DNA of 64,000 nucleotides from Bacteroidota bacterium (lineage in GTDB: Bacteria; Bacteroidota; Bacteroidia; Chitinophagales; Chitinophagaceae): the NCBI GenBank assembly GCA_018268085.1, contig JAFDXE010000011.1:1-64000 (forward strand), read 5' to 3'. Positions 26,794-34,692 of the stretch are shown here, in pieces; the first letter of the stretch is position 1, and each line of letters begins with the position of its first letter. The position numbers were made by a program, and so were the translations under genes. A model generated the notes under the pieces. That model made no database searches. It was not told the DNA's origin and saw only the letters and a program-made list of their open reading frames with translations.

Positions 26794-27507
26794 ATGAAAC
26801 GAGTTGTAAAAAAGCATCCCCTGGCCATCCGGTGGTTTCATTGGATCAATTTCCCTGTTATTGCAGTGATGATCTGGAGCGGATTGCTTATTTACTGGGC
26901 CAATGATGTGTACAGGCTGGGATGGGGAGATACAACCATCCTTAAATTTTTCCCGGATTCATTCAACAAAGCTTTAAATATACCTTACCGCTTAGCCGAA
27001 GGGATGAGCCTTCATTTCTTTTTCATGTGGTTGTTTGCTTTCAATGGGTTTTTATATGTGCTGTATTTAGTTTTTTCAAAAGAATGGAAGCTGATTTTTC
27101 CCAACAGGAGATCATTGAAAGAAGCCTGGCAGGTGTTGCTGCATGACCTGCATATAAAAAAAGGATTACCGGTACAGCAGAAATACAATGCAGCTCAAAG
27201 AATTGCTTATACCGGTGTGATCATTATGGGTTTGCTGATGTTGCTTACAGGACTGGCTATTTACAAACCAACACAATTACATTTTTTATGTGCCCTGCTT
27301 GGTGGATATGAATGGGCAAGAGCCGAACATTTTATCATCACGATATTATTTTGCGTTTTCTTCCTGGTGCATATACTCCAGGTTATGCTTGCAGGATGGA
27401 ATAATTTCAGGGCGATGGTAGCAGGTTTTGAAGTATTGCCCGACAATAAAACAGCAGCCGTTGCTAATGAAACAAACGAACAACCGGCTAACAACAACAA
27501 TCATTAA
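26794..27507 (+). CDS. Membrane cytochrome b (b561/thiosulfate-reductase type)
   Basis: A 237-residue protein with four to five membrane helices and paired histidines for heme b: IRWFHWINF in helix 1, MSLHFFFMWLF in helix 2, and AEHFIITILFCVFFLVHILQ in the last pair. It would pass quinol electrons to a redox partner, most likely the molybdopterin protein that starts 2 bp after its stop. The C-terminus is Asn/Thr-rich and cytoplasmic or periplasmic, without further motif. It resembles the membrane subunit of MsrPQ-like and thiosulfate-reductase-like systems. Confidence 0.85.
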   Translation: MKRVVKKHPLAIRWFHWINFPVIAVMIWSGLLIYWANDVYRLGWGDTTILKFFPDSFNKALNIPYRLAEGMSLHFFFMWLFAFNGFLYVLYLVFSKEWKLIFPNRRSLKEAWQVLLHDLHIKKGLPVQQKYNAAQRIAYTGVIIMGLLMLLTGLAIYKPTQLHFLCALLGGYEWARAEHFIITILFCVFFLVHILQVMLAGWNNFRAMVAGFEVLPDNKTAAVANETNEQPANNNNH

Positions 27508-27508
27508 A

Positions 27509-28264
27509 ATGAAAACGAAAGAATATTTCCTTAGCAATGCGCAGGTTAGAAACAGAACGATCTTAGCTGTAACCTGCCTGTTGCTTTTCTTTACTGCCTG
27601 TTTTTTTACCTGGAAATGGCTGAACGGGCAACCCAAAGAACAGGGCGCATTAAAACCTTTGAGAAAAGTACTGGATGCTAATGAATCCATTTTCTCTACG
27701 GTTCTATTCAGCAATAGTAACCTGGTTAAAACTTATCCCAAAGAATCCGCCGTACAGAAAGTAAGAGTGAATGGCAATTATGGTTTGCAGAGTGAATTTG
27801 ATCCTGCGAATTGGACTTTAACGCTTATCAAAAATCCAGGCGATACTTTGCACATTAGTATTGATGACATAAAAAAATTACCTAAAACAGAAATAATATT
27901 CGACTTTAAATGTATTGAAGGCTGGAGCCAGGTTACCCATTGGGCAGGGGTACGCTTCAGTGATTTTGTGAAATACTATGGCTTGAATGAACAGGCAGCA
28001 CTGCAATTTACCGGTCTGCAAACACCCGACAATGAATATTATGTAGGCATCGATAATAAAAGCATGATGCATCCCCAAACAATTTTATGTTATGAAATGA
28101 ATGGAAAACCTTTACCCTTAAACCAGGGAGCACCACTGCGGCTAATCATTCCCGTTAAGTATGGCGTAAAACATTTAAAACGGATTGGCACCATTTATTT
28201 CAGCAGCAACCGGCCTCCTGATTACTGGTATGAAAGAGGATATGACTATTACTGTGGATTGTAA
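27509..28264 (+). CDS. Membrane-anchored sulfite-oxidase-family molybdopterin protein
   Basis: A 251-residue protein with an N-terminal membrane helix (about 19-38) and an oxidoreductase molybdopterin-binding domain. The presumed Mo-ligating Cys lies in FDFKCIEGWSQ, followed by WAGVRFSDFVKYYGL and the PLRLIIPVKYGVKHLKRI block that lines the cofactor. With the preceding cytochrome b it makes an MsrPQ-like pair. Unlike MsrP, I see no twin-arginine motif before the hydrophobic segment (VRNRTILAV), so how the folded cofactor enzyme would cross the membrane is unclear. The start is the ATG at 27509, 1 bp after the cytochrome stop. Confidence 0.85.
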   Translation: MKTKEYFLSNAQVRNRTILAVTCLLLFFTACFFTWKWLNGQPKEQGALKPLRKVLDANESIFSTVLFSNSNLVKTYPKESAVQKVRVNGNYGLQSEFDPANWTLTLIKNPGDTLHISIDDIKKLPKTEIIFDFKCIEGWSQVTHWAGVRFSDFVKYYGLNEQAALQFTGLQTPDNEYYVGIDNKSMMHPQTILCYEMNGKPLPLNQGAPLRLIIPVKYGVKHLKRIGTIYFSSNRPPDYWYERGYDYYCGL

Positions 28265-28316
28265 CCGGTACCTCCTGCTATTTCAATTCAATCTGCCATG
28301 TAAACAATTGAAACCC

Positions 28317-28324
28317 TATTTTTG
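28317..28324 (+). promoter_or_regulatory. -7 box upstream of guanine deaminase
   Basis: TATTTTTG matches TAnnTTTG and ends 23 bases before the ATG at 28348. The -33 element is not clear. Confidence 0.45.
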
Positions 28325-28347
28325 CCTTTTACCGAAATTCTTTTAAC

Positions 28348-28821
28348 ATGACCAGGGAAGAAAAATTCATGATGGAAGCCATTGCTTTATCTAAACATGG
28401 CATTGAACAAAACCAGGGCGGCCCATTTGGCTGTGTGATCGTAAAAGGAAACGAAATTGTGGGAAGAGGCAACAACAGGGTAACTTCTACCAACGATCCC
28501 ACAGCGCATGCAGAAGTAGTTGCCATAAGAGATGCCTGTGCTTTACTTGGTACTTTTCAGTTAGATGATTGTGAAGTGTACACCAGTTGCGAACCCTGCC
28601 CGATGTGCCTCGGCGCCATTTACTGGGCACGTCCTAAAGTAATTTATTTTGCTAACGACCGAGAAGATGCGGCGGATATTGGCTTCGATGATTCGATGAT
28701 TTACGATGAAATGAAAGCGGATATTGATAACAGGAAAATTCCCATTATCAAACTTGGCCATGAAGCTGCGTTAAAAGTTTTTGAAGACTGGAAAAATAAA
28801 ACTGATAAAACCGAATACTAA
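28348..28821 (+). CDS. guaD: Guanine deaminase / nucleoside deaminase family
   Basis: A 157-residue zinc deaminase of the CDA fold. The zinc site is HAEVVAIRDAC plus EPCPMCLGAIYWA. The C-terminal FDDSMIYDEMKADIDNRKIP stretch fits the CDA-type guanine deaminases rather than TadA. Guanine deaminase converts guanine to xanthine, the entry substrate of the facing xanthine dehydrogenase operon, which strongly supports this choice. It is convergent with xdhC (27 bp between stops). A tRNA adenosine deaminase is the alternative. Confidence 0.87.
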   Translation: MTREEKFMMEAIALSKHGIEQNQGGPFGCVIVKGNEIVGRGNNRVTSTNDPTAHAEVVAIRDACALLGTFQLDDCEVYTSCEPCPMCLGAIYWARPKVIYFANDREDAADIGFDDSMIYDEMKADIDNRKIPIIKLGHEAALKVFEDWKNKTDKTEY

Positions 28822-28848
28822 AACATTCCGGTTCCCGTAAGTATAAGT

Positions 28849-29808
28849 TTATAGTGAAGCGCCGTTTTTTACAGCAATAATTTGTGCAGCAATACTCACG
28901 GCAATTTCTGGGGTTGTCTGGCTTTTGATCTGTATGCCGATGGGTGCATATACATTTTCCAATTTACCTGCATTGGTATTCCCATCTTTATACCCGGCAA
29001 ATAACTTCTCCATTTTCTTTTTACTTCCCAGCATACCCATGTATTTGAACTGCTTATCCAGTAAGGCTTTCAAAGCAATGTCATCGGTTCGGTAACCGAA
29101 AGTCATGATCACTACATAAACGTTGGAGCCGCTTTCAATCCGTGCAGACAGTTCTTCATACGATGAAACCAGTATGCGTTCATGTGCATATTCATTTTGT
29201 TCAAACGTATTCAATCCCTTTCGTTCATCATATACCCGAATGTAAAAATCCATTTCACGCATCAATTTGGAAAATGCAAGAGCGCAATGTCCTCCGCCGA
29301 TGATGTGCAGGTAATGTTTATAGCCGGTTTTTTCCCTGTACAAAAAATCGATATCACTTATTTGTTCGAAATAATAATCAGGTACTGGCGACTCTTCCAT
29401 GTACTCGATCCCGCCTGAAGTTAATTGCAATGTGCCGTTAGCATGTTGATCAAAAGAGTGGATAAGATGTTGTATATGTTTGAAGTCTTTTGCCTGAACA
29501 TGATACAGGAAGATCGTTTGTTCACCGGAACAGATCATGCCGCTTTGATTTTTGGCAGCAGACTTGTCGTGCACCTGTTTATACAATCCATCTTTAGAAT
29601 GCTCCATTTGCAAAGCGGCTTTGGCCATTTCCACGAACTTGTGTTCCATAATGCCGCCGCCGATCGTTCCAAAAAAAGTATCATCGGCAGCCACCGCCAT
29701 AGCAAAGCCCTGCCTGCCGGGAGAACTACCTTCACTCTGCAAAACGTATAACAATATAACCTGTATAGAACCGGAAAATTTTTCAGCTATGAACTTCCAC
29801 ACATTCAT
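28849..29808 (-). CDS. xdhC: XdhC-family molybdenum cofactor insertion protein
   Basis: Binds molybdenum cofactor, promotes its sulfuration and delivers it to xanthine dehydrogenase. In this 319-aa protein the N-terminal XdhC/CoxI segment has SEGSSPGRQGFAMAV and GTIGGGIMEHKFV, and the C-terminal Rossmann-like domain has LHIIGGGHCALAFSKLM and MLGSKKKMEKL. Its start overlaps the stop of the upstream gene (ATG inside TAATG), so it is the last gene of the eight-gene purine operon. Confidence 0.93.
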   Translation of the reverse strand: MNVWKFIAEKFSGSIQVILLYVLQSEGSSPGRQGFAMAVAADDTFFGTIGGGIMEHKFVEMAKAALQMEHSKDGLYKQVHDKSAAKNQSGMICSGEQTIFLYHVQAKDFKHIQHLIHSFDQHANGTLQLTSGGIEYMEESPVPDYYFEQISDIDFLYREKTGYKHYLHIIGGGHCALAFSKLMREMDFYIRVYDERKGLNTFEQNEYAHERILVSSYEELSARIESGSNVYVVIMTFGYRTDDIALKALLDKQFKYMGMLGSKKKMEKLFAGYKDGNTNAGKLENVYAPIGIQIKSQTTPEIAVSIAAQIIAVKNGASL

Positions 29809-31238
29809 TATGCTTTCTTCCTGTTTTCCAGGATTTTCTTGAATGAGCGGCCTCGGATTTCATCAAGTGTTAACCCTGTAACCATAACTTCTTCTTCGGT
29901 AATGGCACCGCTGTTAAGTGCCCGCAGGAAGTAATTCAACAACCCCTGCCCTGTTGCGGCATCGTCAAATACATCACCGATCAGCGTGGCTCTTGCCGCT
30001 TTTTCAACAAAAGTTTTTAAGCGTTCAACGGCATCATCGTAACTCTCCAGGAAAAATGCAAACACGGCTGCATAACGCATGGGCAACTGTGCAGGGTTTA
30101 AATCCCAGCCCTGGTAAAATCCGTTCCACAACGAATGGCGGATATGATTGTATCCCTTTTTCCAGGCACGATGTACTACATCCCTGTTCTCCTGTAATTG
30201 GGCTTCTGTTAGGTTATCTCCCCTGTTCGGGCCAATAGGCATTGTATTCGTAGCGCCATCCGACAACCAGATGCCGGTATGTGCAAGCGCTACTTTCGTC
30301 ATGTGGTGTGCAAAATCGCAAACAGGATGATCCATTTCCTGGTAGCGGGCAGTGATGCTGCAGGATGCCGTGTAATCATAGGTTCCGAAATGCATGGCAA
30401 TGCAACGACCTTTACTTGCTTTTACAAAACGATATAAAGGATTCATGCCGTCTTTATCCATAATGGCCTGGGTGGTTTCTACCATCATTTCCATTTGAAG
30501 TGCACCTTCATCCAATTTCAATTCCTCTTCGAGTATTTCAAAACAATCTACCAATGTGCTCACCTGTTCCGGAATGGTTACTTTCGGTAACATCACCACG
30601 AAGTTAGCGGGCAACTTACCTTTGGTGTGTTGTACAAGCGTGGTTACAAATATTTCGAGTGTACGCAAACCTCTTTCTTTCATTTCTTCTGTAAATGGTT
30701 TTATGCGTATCCCGATAAACGGAGGCAATGTTCCGGCTGCCATCCCCGATGCCACTTCCTTTGCTGCATCCCTGGCAGTTGCATCTTCTTCTTCGTTGCT
30801 ACGGTTGCCATAACCATCTTCAAAATCGATCCTGAAATCTTCAATGGCTTCTGCTGTAAGCTTATTGATTACCTTATTATACACCTGGTAAGATAAATGC
30901 GCCGGGTGTTTCTTTCTTTTATCTGCTGGCAAAGCCGCATATTCGTTATACAGTTCCTGAACGGATTGATAATTCCTGATCCTGTCGGCACCTTCGAGTC
31001 CGAATATTTTTCCGAACTCTACAAAATCGGGCGCATAGGTATGAAATGCTTCCAATGCCCGTTGGCCCAAAATCTTTGCTGAATCTGCTTTAAACAGGTT
31101 TGCTCCGCCATATACGGTATGAACAGCCTGGCGTTCCGGCCTGTCGCCCGGATATACTTTCTGAAAAGAGGTATTTGCTTTTTTTAATTTTTCAAATAGT
31201 TGCTTCTTCTTCTTCGAAGGGATGGTTATACTACTCAT
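29808..31238 (-). CDS. CitE/malate-synthase-like protein (DUF6986-type) in purine operon
   Basis: A 476-residue TIM-barrel protein of the HpcH/HpaI aldolase, citrate lyase beta and malate synthase superfamily. Visible are FRIDFEDGYGNRSNEEED (metal and substrate loop), VVMLPKV, MMVETTQAIMD with the expected metal-binding Glu, and IAMHFGTYDYTASC. It lacks the length and domains of malate synthase A or G. I believe it matches DUF6986, often labelled phosphoenolpyruvate kinase in databases without proof. The operon generates ureidoglycolate and, through it, glyoxylate, so I infer it condenses or lyses a glyoxylate-derived compound. It starts 90 bp after the allantoin synthase gene and overlaps xdhC. 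Confidence 0.8.
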   Translation of the reverse strand: MSSITIPSKKKKQLFEKLKKANTSFQKVYPGDRPERQAVHTVYGGANLFKADSAKILGQRALEAFHTYAPDFVEFGKIFGLEGADRIRNYQSVQELYNEYAALPADKRKKHPAHLSYQVYNKVINKLTAEAIEDFRIDFEDGYGNRSNEEEDATARDAAKEVASGMAAGTLPPFIGIRIKPFTEEMKERGLRTLEIFVTTLVQHTKGKLPANFVVMLPKVTIPEQVSTLVDCFEILEEELKLDEGALQMEMMVETTQAIMDKDGMNPLYRFVKASKGRCIAMHFGTYDYTASCSITARYQEMDHPVCDFAHHMTKVALAHTGIWLSDGATNTMPIGPNRGDNLTEAQLQENRDVVHRAWKKGYNHIRHSLWNGFYQGWDLNPAQLPMRYAAVFAFFLESYDDAVERLKTFVEKAARATLIGDVFDDAATGQGLLNYFLRALNSGAITEEEVMVTGLTLDEIRGRSFKKILENRKKA

Positions 31239-31328
31239 TGCTTAATTTTTTATGATCTGCTCTTTTACTTTATATATTAAATGAAATTCTTTCTCAAAAA
31301 GTTTTTGATGTAATGAATATCAGCCCAA

Positions 31329-32195
31329 CTAACTGCCACGATACGTTGAATAACCAAACGGATTGATCAGCAGCGGTACATGATAATGTGTATCATCAAA
31401 TATGCTGAATTGTATATCTACCTGAGGATAAAATCCTTTTCGATCATTCTTTAAAAAATAAGATGCTGTTTCAAATACCAGTTTATAATTACCAGGTGCC
31501 AGTATCCTGCAGGCTGGAAGCAGGTCTGCAATTCTTCCATCGGCATTGGTTACGCCCTGTGAAACGGTTTGCCAGATTTCGTTTTTCGATTGCTGTAAAC
31601 GGATGGTTATACCTTCACCGGGTTTACCGATAGATGTATCCAATACATGGGTTGTAAGCTGGCTTACTTTTAAAAAACTCCAGTCTGCCTCCTGCAATAA
31701 TTTTTTAAAACGAATGATGGTGATCTTATGTTGCTCGCCCATGGCAATCTGTACTTCATCCGTTACTGTATTGCTGATACGATCGAGTAACAACCGAAGC
31801 ATTTCTGCTGCAGATTTACCGGTTGCACATACAATAAATATAAATCCGAACTTCTGTTCATATTCAGTATTGGCTCTTGCCAGTTCCTCTATGAGTTGAG
31901 GAGATGCTGTTTCAACCCCGGATTGTTCATTACCGGCCAGGTGCTTTGTTGAAGCAAATTTTTCAGAAAGGCTTTTAATATCCCCGATTTTGGGATGTTG
32001 TGTAAATGATTCACGCCAGTCTTTTTCACTGCATACATTGTACCAGGCATTTTCGGCTACGCTTACCAGTGATTGAACGCTGCTAAACGGAAACGATTGC
32101 ATTAGTTTTTTCACCCAGCTTTCTGAACCACAACAGGAAAACAACAGCTTAGCCGCTTCCTCAGTGCTCAAACGATTAAACGATTGTATGTCCAT
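31329..32195 (-). CDS. Allantoin synthase: OHCU decarboxylase fused to HIU hydrolase
   Basis: Converts the unstable urate oxidation product to S-allantoin. The N-terminal half (about 1-165) is 2-oxo-4-hydroxy-4-carboxy-5-ureidoimidazoline decarboxylase, with the catalytic-His motif FTQHPKIGD, then the ANTEYEQKFGFIF segment. The C-terminal half (about 175-288) is 5-hydroxyisourate hydrolase, with LTTHVLDTSIGKPG, NADGRIADL and the terminal HYHVPLLINPFGYSTYRGS tetrapeptide signature. The order is that of the plant and some bacterial fused allantoin synthases. I use the ATG at 32195; the open frame to 32258 would overlap puuD by 34 bp and adds nothing family-like. Confidence 0.95.
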   Translation of the reverse strand: MDIQSFNRLSTEEAAKLLFSCCGSESWVKKLMQSFPFSSVQSLVSVAENAWYNVCSEKDWRESFTQHPKIGDIKSLSEKFASTKHLAGNEQSGVETASPQLIEELARANTEYEQKFGFIFIVCATGKSAAEMLRLLLDRISNTVTDEVQIAMGEQHKITIIRFKKLLQEADWSFLKVSQLTTHVLDTSIGKPGEGITIRLQQSKNEIWQTVSQGVTNADGRIADLLPACRILAPGNYKLVFETASYFLKNDRKGFYPQVDIQFSIFDDTHYHVPLLINPFGYSTYRGS

Positions 32196-32224
32196 AATTA
32201 CATTTGTATTGAATGATCTTATTT

Positions 32225-33640
32225 TTATTTCAACCGGGCTCCCTGTTCTATCCAGCACCTGATCTTATCTCTTTCCTTCTGTGTAATATTTGTCTTATTG
32301 TTTTGCGGCATCGTTTTAGTTACCACTACTCTTTGCATGATCATATCCTTTTTTGCCAGGATCTGTTCCGGTGTATCGTACATTATTCCATTGGGTGCAG
32401 ATGTGTACACATCATCAGTTGGTTTTGCCGAATGACAACTCACACACCTTTTTTGTACGATTGCGTTCACTTCATCAAATCCTACTTCACTGTTACATGC
32501 GCCGGGTTTTTCCGGTGCTGTTATGAATGCAGCCCCTAATAAAATTACAATAGAAACAGGCATTACCCAAACAGACAACTGTCCCTTTTCCTTTATGTTC
32601 AGGTAGTGCTTTACGCCGGCTGTTCCCAATGTAATGACCATGAGCACAAGCCAGGGATTATCGTTGCCGAAGGTACTGGGGAAATGATTGCTGATCATAA
32701 CAAACAATACGGGCAACGTAAAATAATTGTTATGCAAAGAACGCAATCCTGCGTTTTTTCCCAGTTGAGGATTTAATGGTTTCCCTTCTTTTGCAGCATT
32801 CACCATTGCTTTTTGCGATGGAATGATTACGAAGAAAACATTTGCTGCCATAATACTTCCGAGCATGGCACCAAAATGAATATACGCTGCCCTGGCACTG
32901 AATACATGACTATAAAAAAATGCGAATCCCACACAAACAAGAATGCCTGTTAATGTGAACAACCATTTAGTTTTTGCCAAAGGAGATTTACACATCAGGG
33001 CATAAATGATGTAAGCAGTAATAAATGAACCTACGCCAATACCAATTCCCTGCAGCGGCGAGATATCCAGTACATTCTTATCTATCAGTAATGCCGAAGC
33101 GTTAAAATAATACACAACAAACAACAAACAAAACCCGGAGAGCCAGGTAAAATAGGCCTCATATTTAAACCAGTGTAAGTGCTTTGGAATTTTCTGCGGA
33201 GCGATCTTATATTTTTCAAGATAATAAAATCCGCCTCCATGTACCGCCCATAAATTTCCGGCGAGTTCATCCCTTACATCTTTAGTTCTGTTCAGTGCAT
33301 TTTCAAGAAATACGAAATAAAAAGAAGCGCCGATCCATGCGATACCAAAAGTAATGTGCATAAGCCGCACAATAAGATTCATCCACTCCATCAGGTGGCC
33401 TTCCCATACTGTTCCCCTGAGCATCACGTATAACGTAACAACCATGCCCACTGCAACCAGTACTATTGATGTGTACACAAAATTCTGAGCAGACAGTACA
33501 CTCTCCTTTTCCTTTTCTACCTCTTTCCCTTCTTCCTCTTCTTCATCTTTCCGCAACTTCACGGCACGCAGGTAATAGGTCATCACCACGAGCATGACCA
33601 GGATTAACAGGAGAACAGCCAGTAAAATTTCCAGCGCCAT
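32225..33640 (-). CDS. puuD: Membrane urate oxidase PuuD with C-terminal cytochrome c
   Basis: Inner-membrane urate hydroxylase that oxidises urate to 5-hydroxyisourate and passes electrons to a respiratory chain. The 471-aa protein has about eight membrane helices with conserved His and Trp residues (IVRLMHITFGIAWIGASFYF, NLWAVHGGGFYYLEKY, LRSLHNNYFTLPVLF). A cytochrome c domain follows with the heme motif CVSCH near residue 410 and an axial Met likely in KTMPQNN. An insert of charged residues (EEEEEGKEVEKEKE) follows the first helix. It takes the place of soluble uricase. It lies 2 bp downstream of the allantoicase gene. Confidence 0.95.
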   Translation of the reverse strand: MALEILLAVLLLILVMLVVMTYYLRAVKLRKDEEEEEGKEVEKEKESVLSAQNFVYTSIVLVAVGMVVTLYVMLRGTVWEGHLMEWMNLIVRLMHITFGIAWIGASFYFVFLENALNRTKDVRDELAGNLWAVHGGGFYYLEKYKIAPQKIPKHLHWFKYEAYFTWLSGFCLLFVVYYFNASALLIDKNVLDISPLQGIGIGVGSFITAYIIYALMCKSPLAKTKWLFTLTGILVCVGFAFFYSHVFSARAAYIHFGAMLGSIMAANVFFVIIPSQKAMVNAAKEGKPLNPQLGKNAGLRSLHNNYFTLPVLFVMISNHFPSTFGNDNPWLVLMVITLGTAGVKHYLNIKEKGQLSVWVMPVSIVILLGAAFITAPEKPGACNSEVGFDEVNAIVQKRCVSCHSAKPTDDVYTSAPNGIMYDTPEQILAKKDMIMQRVVVTKTMPQNNKTNITQKERDKIRCWIEQGARLK

Positions 33641-33642
33641 AA

Positions 33643-34680
33643 TTATACTTTTTTCTTTCCGAACAGCCTCAGCCTGCTCACACCGCCATCAGGAAATATG
33701 TTCAAACGAATATGAGAATATACCTGCTTATTGGTTAATTCATTTTTGTATTCATGTTCTGTATCTGCACTAAGTTTTTGTAGCGGAAGTAAGGTTTGCC
33801 ATTGAACTTTATCTGCTACTACAGCATCATCATCGTTGCTTAAACAGGCTTCAATGGAACAGGTGTCGGGATAATTGCCTTTGAAATGACAGGTATCCAC
33901 AATTATTCGTTCAATGGTTCCCGGCTTACCGAGTTTAAGAATAACCCAATCCCTGTTACCGGGTGTGCGGTTACGTTTTGTTTCCCATCCATCGCCCATA
34001 TTGGCGCCCCGGTTGGGCATGGTAAGATTGTCCATAGAACTAAAGAACATATCATTACAGGCAAGTGCCTTACCCCCATGGATAGCTGCTAACAAATCAA
34101 TTTCGTTGTCGCCGGAAACATCATTCCAGTTCTTAAACACTTCTCCGTAAACCCTGAATCTTGCTACCCCGCCATCTGGATAGATATGTAAACGAACATG
34201 CGTAAATATTTCATCGCTGTTTGACTCGTAAAAATTCTGGCTGCCTGCATCGAGATGCGACTTTGGCAGGATCTCTTTCCATGGAAGATTTTCCCAGTAT
34301 GCGGCACCGTTAGTATCACTGGTATTATTTGTGAGATTGATGGCTTCAACGGATGCATGAGGCGGATGATTACCGAGGAAGAAGTTGGTATCAATATCAA
34401 AGCCTTTAATTTTTCCCGGGGTAGCCAATTGAATGATTGCCCAATCGTGGCCGGGAACACGTTTACGCCTGCTCTCCCAACCATCCATCCACTTGCCACG
34501 ATCTGTATATTTATCTGCAATGAATATTCCCCTGCCCGGCCGGATGAGATTTTCTTTTTCTGCAAAAAAATCATCGGTTGCAAACAACACTTTGCCACCC
34601 ATTTTCTCCGATGCCAGGTCCATTAAACGACACCAGTCGGGCGACTCCTTTATAATCTCTTTTACTTTTACAAAAGCCAT
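33643..34680 (-). CDS. alc: Allantoicase
   Basis: Hydrolyses allantoate to ureidoglycolate and urea. A 345-aa protein of two homologous jelly-roll repeats: first repeat ATDDFFAEKENLIRPGRG, WESRRKRVPGHDWAIIQL, GFDIDTNFFLGNHPP; second repeat CNDMFFSSMDNLTMPNRG, WETKRNRTPGNRDWVILKL, IIVDTCHFKGNYPD. Each repeat ends in HVRLHIYPDGGVARFRVYG or a close variant. The ATG at 34680 is used; the frame extends three codons to a TTG. Gaps to allantoinase (12 bp) and puuD (2 bp) show one operon. The urea product has no urease in the window. Confidence 0.97.
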   Translation of the reverse strand: MAFVKVKEIIKESPDWCRLMDLASEKMGGKVLFATDDFFAEKENLIRPGRGIFIADKYTDRGKWMDGWESRRKRVPGHDWAIIQLATPGKIKGFDIDTNFFLGNHPPHASVEAINLTNNTSDTNGAAYWENLPWKEILPKSHLDAGSQNFYESNSDEIFTHVRLHIYPDGGVARFRVYGEVFKNWNDVSGDNEIDLLAAIHGGKALACNDMFFSSMDNLTMPNRGANMGDGWETKRNRTPGNRDWVILKLGKPGTIERIIVDTCHFKGNYPDTCSIEACLSNDDDAVVADKVQWQTLLPLQKLSADTEHEYKNELTNKQVYSHIRLNIFPDGGVSRLRLFGKKKV

Positions 34681-34692
34681 AAGTATCAAATA

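Noticed and set aside
29808..31238. Classical malate synthase or citrate lyase
   Set aside because: Length, motif order and missing domains do not fit malate synthase A or G, and no citrate lyase alpha or gamma genes are present.
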